A stretch of DNA of 64,000 nucleotides. Origin: Gautieria morchelliformis. Its lineage: Eukaryota > Basidiomycota > Agaricomycetes > Gomphales > Gomphaceae. The DNA is taken from assembly GCA_015179125.1 (NCBI GenBank), contig WHVA01000256.1, forward strand, positions 62,001 to 126,000, written 5' to 3'. This document shows, in pieces, positions 10,283-19,575 of the stretch (positions within the stretch are counted from its first letter, which is position 1; every line of letters begins with the position of its first letter). Made by a program: the position numbers and the translations under genes. The notes under the pieces were generated by a model. It was given only the letters and a program-made list of their open reading frames with translations, was not told the origin of the DNA and made no database searches.

Positions 10283-10852
10283 GTGGTCAGCGCAGGTGTG
10301 CACTGGTACCCGGCGCTGTCAGTGCAGCATGCGCTGATGCACGCCGCTGTCAGCGCATGCTTGCGCTGGTGCACGTCGCTGTCAGCTCACGCTTGCGCTG
10401 GTACCGGCGCTGTCAGCGCAGGCGTGCGCTGGTACCCAGCGCTGTCAGTGCAGCGTGCGCTGATGCACGTCGCTGTCAGCACACGCTTGCGCTGGTACCG
10501 GCGCTGTCAGCGCAGGCATGTGCTGGTACCTGGCACTGTCAGTGCACGCTTGCGCTGGTACCAGCACTGTCAGCGCAGGCGTGCGCTGGTACCCGGCGCT
10601 CTCAGCACAGGCGTGCGCTGGTACTTGGCGCTGTCAGCGCAGGCTTGCGCTGGTACCGCCGCTGTCAGCGCAGCGTGCGCTGGTGCACGTTGCTGTCAGC
10701 GCAGGTTTGCGCTGGTACCGGCGCTGTCAGCGCAGGCGTGCACTGGTACCCGGCGCTGTCAGCGCAGCGTGCGCTGGTGCACGTCGCTGTCAGTGCAGGC
10801 TTGCGCTGGTACACTGACAGCGCCAGGTACCAGCGCACGCCTGCACTGACAG
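10283..10852 (+). repeat. Palindromic minisatellite array 1 (about 18 units)
   Basis: Tandem units of 31-32 bp, each combining GCGCTGTCAGCGC, an AGCGCA...TGCGCT palindrome and usually GGTACC. Three unit types recur in order (ending GGTACCC, GGTGCACG and GGTACCG), giving a higher-order period near 95 bp. The last unit is inverted: 10789-10812 and 10827-10850 form a 24-bp palindrome with one mismatch around a 14-base centre. The array is open in several frames, but the translations are only repeat readings. Confidence 0.95.
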
Positions 10853-10865
10853 CCTGAGTTGAACA

Positions 10866-13800
10866 TCACCTTTCAGCCTTGCAATTAATACAGGACGGTG
10901 CTGTTCTCGGAACGACTTTGCTCCCAAATCTCTCGTTGGCCATGGGCAACAACACAATGGCAGCTACAAGCGCCTTCCAGGTGCGCTCTGGAAACTGTTG
11001 GCTCGTGCTTTCGTCAGCTGACCTGGTTGCTTCCAGCCCAACAACAGTCTGCAGGGTCTGCAGACACTCAATGAATTTGTAGCCGGCACTGACGTATTGC
11101 TTCAGATCGTGGGATTCAACGGGAGTACGGCGGTTCCTTCCCTGCTTCAAGCCTTTGAGAGTCTCAGTATCAGCGCCATGCTCCCTGCACTGAACTCTAC
11201 CCTTCTGCAAAGCACCACTCTCAAGAGTCCATGTTCATCCTATATGCGATTCTTCCCCAACTTACCCATGGATATCAGTTCTTAACACTACTGGGAAGCA
11301 GAACAACATGGCTCACATAAACGTCAACCTCAAGAACCCCTTCAGCGCAGGATTGACCATCACGAGCATCAATTCAACGGTGACATCACACGGGCTCAGC
11401 CTAGGCACAATCCAGACCTCCACGAACTTCCCTGCGAGCGGAAAATCAACGACTACGTCACCGATGCTTGACCTGAATATGAACCTCGACCCTCCAACTA
11501 TCTTTACCCTTCTCCGCTGTTTAACTGTCCAGGCAGGCCAGAGGACGGATCAAATAGATGTGATCGTTTCACTGGGAGGGATTCAGTATATTTCTAGCTC
11601 GGATGCTGATGGAACCAAGGTCTCGCAAAAGAGGCAGGGGAACAATGCCAACATATTCACGTGGGCTTCCATCAGTCCCTCATAGTTCCGTACTAATGCC
11701 ATGTCGCGTAGGGGGTTCAATCTCCCAAGCTTTGTTGATGCAGCATTCAAATAGCTACAGTCTGACATCATTTTGAGTTCTGCGGTGTCTATTAGTGAGT
11801 TTAATCTTGGCCTGTGGGGCAGTCAGCATCTGATGGTTGTCAGGTGACTATCCCACAATGCTGGACTTCACTCAGCTTGCCGTCCCGGTGGCCACTGATG
11901 ACAGCCTTAACTTGCTGCTGCCCATTCTGGCGCAACCTATTGTTCAAAAATTTATTACCGGCACTGTCTTGGTGTGAGACCTGTGCTCCGTTTTGTACTA
12001 AAACTGGCTCAGGATCAATACCGTCCTCATCAGCACCCCGCAGGAGACTGCTTTCGGTAAGTTTGTTTTCAACCTCAAGACTTGCTTGTCCTGCTGGACC
12101 ATGTGCGTGACAATGCTTTATACCTATTGCGGGAAGCTAACAGATTTGATTAGTCGATGCCGAGATTGAATTTGGCGCGAGACTCACTATCTCCTGGCAG
12201 GGACAGCCGTTGGGTAGCATTGCGATGCCGAAGGTTCAAGTTATTGGTGTGTATATTCAGTATATGTATATAACTAAATCATGTTCTGAACATCTTCAAG
12301 GTGACATTGGTGCCCAGCTCAATCTTTCTGCGTCATTCCACATCACAGATGTTGGCCAGCTCACGTCTTTCACCCAGGTATAATGGCTATTCATTTCAGG
12401 AAATGCACTAGTACTCATCAATGCACAGGCCCTCTTGACACAAGAAGACTTTGTGTGGGACATCACAGGAGAGAATTTGTCCGTTTCAGCCCTTGGTGAG
12501 TTCGCTTCCCATCTTACCACATCCCACTAATCTCTACTAGGCATCACCGTACCGGGAATTACCTTACCCTCCAGACTACGGTTACCAATGTAAGTAGTAG
12601 CACACTCGATCTGAGAGAGTGCATTGATGTCCCTGTGTTCCTAGCCATCTCAGGTGGGCGTGCAGCTGAGCTCTATCAGCTTCAACAACTTTGTGGGAGA
12701 AACGCTGTTAGGGCCTGCAGCGTCTAGCAGTGGTTTTACCCTCGCCCCCCAATGTCTGTGTATACTGTTGCCCAGAGATCGTCGTGTGCTAATATACATT
12801 CATAGTCATAGCTACTTTCAACCTACCTTTAGTGGGCCATTTAATCCACCAGGATTCAGCTTCTGGATTGGCCACAGGTGTGTGATGCGCGTCATTGTAC
12901 AACAATATCTTTGAACCAAAGGCACATTATTTAGTCTCACAGGTGTTCACCGGCTTCATCCATGGCAAATCAACTGTTGTCACCGTCGTGGGGAATTCCG
13001 CTGGTCCAAGCGATGTACGTGCTTCGCCGTTGTTGTATTCCCAATGCTTATGTCGATTTGCGATTTGCGACTTACAGGTATCTTGGCTGAACAGTGCAAT
13101 CAAGAGCTTACAAGTGTCCACAGTGTTGCCTTCTCAAGGACACCTGCAGGCCATCAAGTCAATTACCCTTGAACAACTCAAGCGAGACTTCACACTTGGC
13201 ACTGCATTCAGCCCTTAAACGAGCTCCAACGCAGCAACCGCCACCTTCCAGATTCCGTTTGCATTCCCTATCGATATTGTTGCGCTTGAGCAGAACATTA
13301 TGGCGACCTCGCAAGGTCAATCATTTGCTGAGCTTGTTATTCACAAGGGTCCCAGCCAGACAGACGTGAACACACATGTTATCCACCTGACATTCAGTGA
13401 TGTTCCTTTTGCAGTCTTCAGTGATAACTTTGCAGTCTTCGAGCAATTTTTGATGCAAACCACCATATCTTCTTCGGAAACATTCGAATTATCGGGGGCG
13501 GCTAATACTGACGCAAGTACGGCCATTGGTACTCTATCAGTATGTCACCCCTTCATTATTCAACCACACTGTTTGATGCTGATCTTGCTTAGCTCACCGG
13601 CATCAATTTCGATGTCTCCACCACAATCGCTGGTCTACAAGGGCTGAACACTAAACCAGCTGTAGTATCAAACCTTGATGTGAACCATGGTTTCTCCGAC
13701 TTCCCTCTTATCAAGGTCACAACAACACTCACAAATCCTAGGTCAGCATGTTGACATACCCCTCATTACCTTTTGGGCTAAATAATCACCTGTTCCCTTA

Positions 13801-13925
13801 GCAATCTGACTATTTCCATGGGAGATGTCGCTTTCACCTTGATGTTCGAGTATGTATGACTTCCATCCTTACCGTGCCATACTAGCTCAACTCCATAACA
13901 GAAAAGTCTGGTTGCTGAAGTGAAT
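10866..13925 (+). pseudogene. Decayed DUF3712 (fungal membrane/secreted) protein gene
   Basis: Joined exon-sized segments give a typical DUF3712 protein: LGTTLLPNLSLAMGNN near 10910, an INVNLKNPFSAGLTITSI block near 11320, FGARLTISWQGQPLGSI near 12170, VSWLNSAIKSLQVSTVLPS near 13080, and a C-terminal half to about 13900 (DVNHGFSDFPLIKVTTTLTN). Introns with GT...AG ends are visible between several. The family comprises long extracytoplasmic fungal proteins of unknown role. The N-terminal part is missing because minisatellite array 1 abuts the gene. In-frame stops at 11752-11754 (TAG) and 13216-13218 (TAA) suggest a dead copy; both sit where a CAG and a CAA codon would fit. A second copy lies tail-to-tail at 13933-14393. 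Confidence 0.75.
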
Positions 13926-13932
13926 GGGCAAG

Positions 13933-14393
13933 TCAGCCATGTTTCCCGTCGAGACACCGCTGTTCATCATTGCCGTTGGGACGTTCAACTACACGAGGAG
14001 TGGTCAGCAGTAGATACAAAATTGCGGGTCGAATGCATGAGTGCAAACATACCGCTGCAGCGTCAGCTCCGTTGAATTCGATGATAATATCTTCGCTCGC
14101 TTGCACTACTTGAGGAGAGAATCCAGATGGATTTTGGAAGGTTGCCAAAGTTGTTTTGGAGCTTGTCAGTGGGTTGAAGTCTTCGCTTTGTTGGGTCAAA
14201 TCAAGTTCCAGGTCTTCGATTGTGATCGAGTCTATAATCTAGCGACACGTTGGTGATAAGCGGGAGTAGGTGCACGAAGATAGATCTATTAGCTTACCTT
14301 GAATACTTGACCAGGTAAGGTAACATCCAAAGTCAGTGTCTTGAACGCTGTGCTCAGCCAAGACACTGTTTGACCCTGACCGCTAGGATCAAC
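13933..14393 (-). pseudogene. Second DUF3712 fragment, opposite strand
   Basis: Minus-strand reading from 14393 gives SGQGQTVSWLSTAFKTLTLD followed, after a likely intron, by a segment containing SPQVVQASEDIIIEFNGADA. This matches the C-terminal part of the DUF3712 copy on the plus strand (its VSWLNSAIKSLQ block), so the two copies face tail to tail. The upstream side is cut exactly where minisatellite array 2 begins. Too short to be functional. Confidence 0.65.
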
Positions 14394-14394
14394 T

Positions 14395-15042
14395 ATGCAC
14401 CAGCGCACGCGTGCGCTGACAGCGCTGGTACACACACAAGCCTGCGCTGACAGCGACGTGCACCAGCGCACGCTGCGCTGACAGCGCCGGTACCAGCGCA
14501 AGCCTGTGATGACAGCGACGTGCACCAGCGCACGCTGCGCTGACAGTGCCGGTACCAGCGCAAGCGTGCGCTGACAGCGCCGGTACCAGCACACGCCTGC
14601 GCTGACAGCGCCGGTACCAGCGCAAGCGTGCGCTGACAGCGACGTGCACCAGCGCACGCTGCACTGACAGCGCCGAGTACCAGCGCACACGTGCACTGAC
14701 AGCGCTGGCACCAGCGCAAGCCCGCGCTGACAGCGACATGCACCAGCGCACGCTGCGCTGACAGCGCCGGGTACCAGCGCACGCGTGGTCTGACAGCGCT
14801 GGTACCAGCGCAAGCCTGCGCTGACAGCGCCGGGTACCAGCGCACGCGCGCTGACAGCGCTGGTACCAGCGCAAGCCTGCGCTGACAGCGCCGAGTACCA
14901 GCGCACGCCTGCGCTGAAAGCGCCGGGTACCAGCGCACGCCTGCGCTGACAGCGCCGGTACCAGCGCAAGCCTGCGCTGACAGTGACGTGCACCAGCGCA
15001 CGCTGCGCTGACAGCGCCGGGTACCAGCACACGCCTGCGCAC
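14395..15042 (-). repeat. Palindromic minisatellite array 2 (about 20 units)
   Basis: Same 31-32 bp unit as array 1 but in the opposite orientation (CGGTACCAGCGCACGCCTGC on the plus strand). Together with array 1 it forms a large inverted pair around the two DUF3712 fragments. Unit variants with GTACC and GTGCAC alternate as in array 1. Confidence 0.95.
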
Positions 15043-15609
15043 TGCAGGAAGAGCGCCCCCTGAAAATCAGTACAATCGGCGCCTGGAGAATCAGTTCATA
15101 AGGGACTGCTAAGAAGTTCAAAAGGAGCTTGGAACCGGCTACCTTAAGTCTTTTTCCCCTGATCGGCACGGCCTGAAATTCAGTAGTGATCATGAACATT
15201 TTAGCGCATTTTGTGGCTTGCCGGCAGCGGTCTTTGCGCGGTATCCAAGTGCTTTTGGGACTTGTATATAGCCACAAATGAATTTTATTTCGAGTCGTAA
15301 ATACATGGCGGGCGATCACATAGCAAAGCATAGGAGTGAACATCAAGTACAGAATAGAGAGCAAAAATCAGAGCTAGACGGCAATCATCGAGACATCGTG
15401 AGGACCCGTAGTAGCGTGCAGTCTGCAACACAAGAGTCTTCATGCAAAGCAAGAGAACCTCTGACACGCAGCGCAGCAAGAATATGGGACACAGTAGCTT
15501 AGACAGAGGGGCATGTCGAGTGTCTTGCTGGGTGGATCACTACAGGCAAAATGACATGCCAGCCAGACATACGTAGTAGTCAGTCCTGGGAGCGTACCGT
15601 GCTGCCCCT
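15043..15609. other. No gene seen
   Basis: Single-copy-looking sequence between array 2 and the hypothetical gene at 15610. Minus-strand frames run into the repeat array and do not look coding. Confidence 0.4.
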
Positions 15610-16560
15610 TCATACCTGCGCATCGTCGCTCATTTCTTTCGTGGGGTTGCCCAGGTCGCTGCGCTGCGCCATGTCCAGCATCGGCCTCGGGGGCGAGTGA
15701 CATGACACTGCAGGGGAGCCGCTTCGAGTGAGGCGAGAGGAGGCCCAAGCGGAGCATGATACATCTGGTGGAATGCAAAGTGGGTGGTCAGCACGTGTCG
15801 CGGCAAGTGGACGTAAAGGTGAAGCGAGGAACGAGCTCAACGCCGCAGACATGCGGGCAGCATGGAGCCAGCAAAACAACCAAACAAACAGCACGCACCG
15901 CAGGATTCGCAGCAGCACTAGATCTACTAGACCACCGCACCGCGCGCTTTTCCTTTCCCTGCTTTTGGGGCGGCGAGGCTGATGCCACAAGGAGCGGCGC
16001 AGCGACGTCCGCCGGGAGGGAGGGGGGGGAGCGCCGCGTGGCGCTGAGTCATCATCGTTCTCCAAGTCAGCGGTGCTGCCAGTGCGTCTCGCCCGCGTCA
16101 TGCGCCACGTGGGCAGCGGTGGGACACGGTCCTGCGCTTCGCTGCGGCCGCTGTGCTCTTGCTCGTGCTTCTGCTCCTGCTCGTGCTTCTGTGTAGCCGT
16201 GTCGTCCGCGCCCTCACCCTCATCCTCGTCCTTGTCCTCGAACAAGGCCCCTGGAATCCGGCGCCGCCGGGACGGGCAGGTGGCGAGGAGGGTGTTGCAT
16301 GGGTGTGCGTATGCCGGCGCTGCGCGACGGGGCCCCGCCGGCTGGATGGACGTGAGCCCGCCGGGGAGGACACGTGTCGGTGTCTGTGTGGGGGAGGGCT
16401 TCCCCATGGGGCCTGGGCCCATGGCCGCGTCCAGGTGCAGGTGCAGGTGCAGGTGCGGGTGCGGCGGTGCAGCGTCGTGGCGGCGTGCGTGTGCCTGTGC
16501 GCCTGCGCCCATCATCTCAAAGGAAGTGAGCCTGTAGGGGAGAACCTGCGTCTGCATCTG
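15610..16560 (-). CDS. Hypothetical protein with acidic/EQ-rich region and one membrane segment
   Basis: An open frame of about 316 codons from the ATG at 16560. The N-terminal third is His/Pro rich with an HLHLHLHL run. The middle has an acidic stretch (EDKDEDEGEGADD) and a KHEQEQKHEQEH repeat. The C-terminal third has basic clusters and a hydrophobic segment, VDLVLLRILRCVLFVWLFCW, that could span a membrane. No family is recognised. The region is GC-rich and low in complexity, so long open frames on both strands are expected by chance. A candidate upstream exon with a clean intron (GTATGG...TTGCAG, about 16711-16771) lies at 16650-16890. Confidence 0.35.
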   Translation of the reverse strand, partial: QMQTQVLPYRLTSFEMMGAGAQAHARRHDAAPPHPHLHLHLHLDAAMGPGPMGKPSPTQTPTRVLPGGLTSIQPAGPRRAAPAYAHPCNTLLATCPSRRRRIPGALFEDKDEDEGEGADDTATQKHEQEQKHEQEHSGRSEAQDRVPPLPTWRMTRARRTGSTADLENDDDSAPRGAPPPPSRRTSLRRSLWHQPRRPKSRERKSARCGGLVDLVLLRILRCVLFVWLFCWLHAARMSAALSSFLASPLRPLAATRADHPLCIPPDVSCSAWASSRLTRSGSPAVSCHSPPRPMLDMAQRSDLGNPTKEMSDDAQV

Positions 16561-16649
16561 CGTCTGCACTTAGCACTTGGGGGCGCGACAGTGTACGCGT
16601 GGGGCCAGCATCGCGCCCGAAGAGCGGTGTGCGTCCTGTGTCTACCATG

Positions 16650-16890
16650 ACTATGTCTGCGTTGGAGGCCTGTGTGAGCGATTACGGCAATGGTAGAGGA
16701 ACATCCATCCAAGGCATCTGCAAAACAAAGCAAGTAATATAGAGCTCGGGGGTGCATGCAGCCCATACCTATCGATGAGCACTCTACAGCTGATGCACTT
16801 CTTGAAGGATGACGTACGTGGGGCCCTACAAAAGAAGCGCCAGGCGAAGGCCGACAAGGCGAGAATCACGAAGATACGCATGCACCCCAA
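16650..16890 (-). other. Possible short spliced reading frame
   Basis: From an ATG at about 16881 the minus strand reads MRIFVILALSAFAWRFF, a signal- or anchor-like start, then a KKCISCRVLID block. A well-formed intron follows (donor GTATGG, acceptor TTTTGCAG), after which the frame runs to a stop near 16654. The product would be about 60 residues. It could be a small secreted protein or the first exons of the gene at 15610. Unrecognised. Confidence 0.25.
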
Positions 16891-16994
16891 AGGCTAAAAT
16901 GGCAAGCCAAATGAATGAGGCGCAGAGAGAACGAATGGCTAGCAGAAGGACCCTCCCTGCCTGTCTGCGACGACGGGGCATACACCGAAATTAG

Positions 16995-17994
16995 AAGCCT
17001 AAGCCACAAAAGGCCCCAGCAGGCACGTCGGTTTTGCAGCAGGATGTAGGTGCGGGGAGTGGTAAGATGAGAGTGCGGGAAAAGAATGAGCTTATCTAAC
17101 TCTGCGGAAGTTGAAATGACACCAGCATTTTTTTCTAGTCCCGCACAGGAAACAGGTTGGGGTTTGGGGTTACTCCGGAGCTCGAAATAAAATCTGTAAG
17201 AGATGAATGCATTCTAGTCCCACACCAGGACCATCATCCATTGCGGTGCTCTACGTACCCTCTTGCACCAGGGAACTCGGACGCTCAACGTCGACGTTAC
17301 TCGGATGCTAGTAGCGCCAATAGAGATCTGGATGCCAACAGGGACTTCGACTCAGTTCCTGGGGAATTCTATCAAGATGATGGTTCCCTGGTTCAAGGTC
17401 CAGATCTTATCGCACTCAATACAATGAACCGGTCAATGATGAGTACATTGCCGGCACTAACAGCTCAGACGTGCATTTCCGCGCTCGCACTCTCGCATTG
17501 GCACTCCCACTCCCACTCCCGGGACTCCTGGACTCGCAGTGCCGCACCCCCCCTCACACTCCGCACTCGAATTCTCCCATTCCCACGCTTGCCCTCCGGG
17601 GGACTCCCGCACTCGCATTCCCGAGCTCCCTCCAGACCCGCACTCGCCCTTGCACTTGGTTGCATTGGTAGGGAATGTGTCGTGGGTCGAGTTCGATGAT
17701 CATCGACAAGTGTTTTTTTTTTTTTTTTTCACTTACAGTGTTTGTTGATGTGGTAGACGACGAGGAATAGGTAAACGGCGGTTTACCTTCACTTCTTGTG
17801 TATACAATAAAATTTATTTCACTTTGTGTACATTGAAATTTTTGTAACTTGATACAAGTCCTAATCCAAGCCTAGGATCAGTACCTCAGTTTTTGATTAT
17901 GTTGAAATTTTTGGGGGCGCCTGGCAAGTGCATAAAGGAGCGTGTCAGCGGCGTTGGCTTGAAAAGCGCTGATATACAGCGCCTATTGTTTCTA
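16995..17994. other. Low-complexity region without a clear gene
   Basis: Includes a CACTCGCATTCCC-type simple repeat at about 17475-17665 and a run of 17 T at 17713-17729. The open frame 17157-17699 is largely this repeat and is not credible as a gene. Confidence 0.5.
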
Positions 17995-17995
17995 C

Positions 17996-18784
17996 ACCGG
18001 GTACCAGCGCACACCTGCGCTGACAGCGCTGGTACCAGCGCAAGCCTGCGCTGACAGCGACGTGCACCAGCGCACGCTGCGCTGACAGCGTCGGGTACCA
18101 GCGCACGCTGCGCTGACAGCGTCGGGTACCAGCGCACGTGTGCGCTCACAGCGCTGGTACCAGCGCAAGCCTGCGCTGACAGCGCTGACAGCGCCGAGTA
18201 CCAGCGCACGCCTGCGCTGAAAGCGCCGGGTACCAGCGCACGCCTGCGCCGACAGCGCCGGTACCAGCGCAAGCTTACAGTGACGTGCACCAGCGCACGC
18301 TGCGCTGACGGCGCCGGGTACCAGCGCACGCCTGCGCTGACAGCGCCGGTACCAGCGCAAGCCTGCGCTGACAGTGACGTGCACCAGCGCACGCTGCGCT
18401 GACGGCGCCGGGTACCAGCGCACGCCTGCGCTGACAGCGCCGGGTACCAGCGCAAGCCTGTGCTGGGCGCCGGGTACCAGCGCAAGCCTGTGCTGACAGT
18501 GACGTGCACCTTGCGCTGACGGCGCCGGGTACCAGCGCACGCCTGCGCTGACAGCGCCGGGTACCAGCGCACGCCTGCGCTGACAGCGCTGGTAAACAGC
18601 GCCGAGTACCAGCGCACGCCTGCGCTGACAGCGCCGGGTACCAGCGCCCGCCTGCGCTGACAGCGCCGGTACCAGCGCAAGCCTGCGCTGACAGTGATGT
18701 GCACCAGCGCACGCTGCGCTGACAGCGCCGGGTGCCAGCGACCGCGTGCGCTGGCAGGGCCGGTACCAGCGCACCGTCCAGCGC
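17996..18784 (-). repeat. Palindromic minisatellite array 3 (about 25 units)
   Basis: Same unit family and orientation as array 2, about 790 bp. Some units are joined irregularly (short spacers near 18180, 18470 and 18595), as expected from unequal exchange or slippage. Ends against AT-rich sequence. Confidence 0.95.
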
Positions 18785-19300
18785 ATGGTCAACACACTAT
18801 TCCAATTTATAGACAATTCCCCAACCCAGGAAATCCTCAGGAAATCTTTGAGATATTGTGAATTTCCTCCTCCTAGAAACTGAATATTTACTATAATTTC
18901 CAGAGTCAGGAAATCATAGAGAAATATAAAAATTTCACAAGATTTCCTGCCAAGATTTGCAGAATTTCCTAATATTTTCCTGTACCAAAAAACTCTGAGA
19001 AAATTTAGAATTTACTCATGATTTCTTTTGACAGGAAATCATGGTTAAACTGTCAGTTTCTGGACTCAGTTTCCTCACGATTTCCTGGACCATATTTTTA
19101 CAATTTTTATACAATTTCCTGAACTTTGGAAACCCTTGTAAAACATTAAATTTCCTCTAAATTTCCCATCCTAGGAAACTCTCAAGAAACGTGGAATTTC
19201 CATAGAATTTTCAAGGGGTTTCCTGACTTGAGAAATTTTGCCATGCCTCCAGTGTAACAACTGATCAACTACCTTCCCCTTATAAGTCCTGATTATGTAC
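18785..19300. repeat. AT-rich stretch of interspersed AGGAAAT/ATTTCCT motifs
   Basis: Roughly 450 bp in which AGGAAAT and its complement ATTTCCT occur many times in both orientations at irregular spacing, often 20-40 bp apart. There is no gene. It parallels the TTTCAGT-rich stretch left of array 1. Confidence 0.7.
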
Positions 19301-19541
19301 CCTTACAATCTGGTGTGGCCTGGTGGTCCATATAACGCCTGATATTGAATTTTCCGACATGCTAGTGGAGGGATGTCCGGATGACGCTGACCAGACGTAC
19401 CCATGGTCCCATGGCGCACGTCTCTAGTAGGCCTATCACCAAGAATAATCCGGTTAGCCCCTGACCACATGGTCGCTGCTAGCCGTCAGAACCGAAATAT
19501 TTCATGCTATTATTATGACTCTATATCGCAATAATCGGCTG

Positions 19542-19549
19542 TATAAATA
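19542..19549 (+). promoter_or_regulatory. TATA box of the ABC transporter gene
   Basis: TATAAATA lies 34 bp before the ATG at 19576, with pyrimidine-rich sequence between. The spacing implies a very short 5' leader. Confidence 0.6.
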
Positions 19550-19575
19550 TTCGAACTTTCATCTGTTGCTCAATC

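Noticed and set aside
14393..15364. A 323-codon minus-strand open frame through minisatellite array 2, and similar frames in arrays 1 and 3
   Set aside because: The translations are only the repeat unit read in different frames (ALVPALSAQ-type strings); all frames of one strand are open at once, so they are not evidence of genes.
17157..17699. 180-codon plus-strand frame
   Set aside because: Its second half is a simple CACTCGCATTCC-type repeat and the first half has no conserved features.
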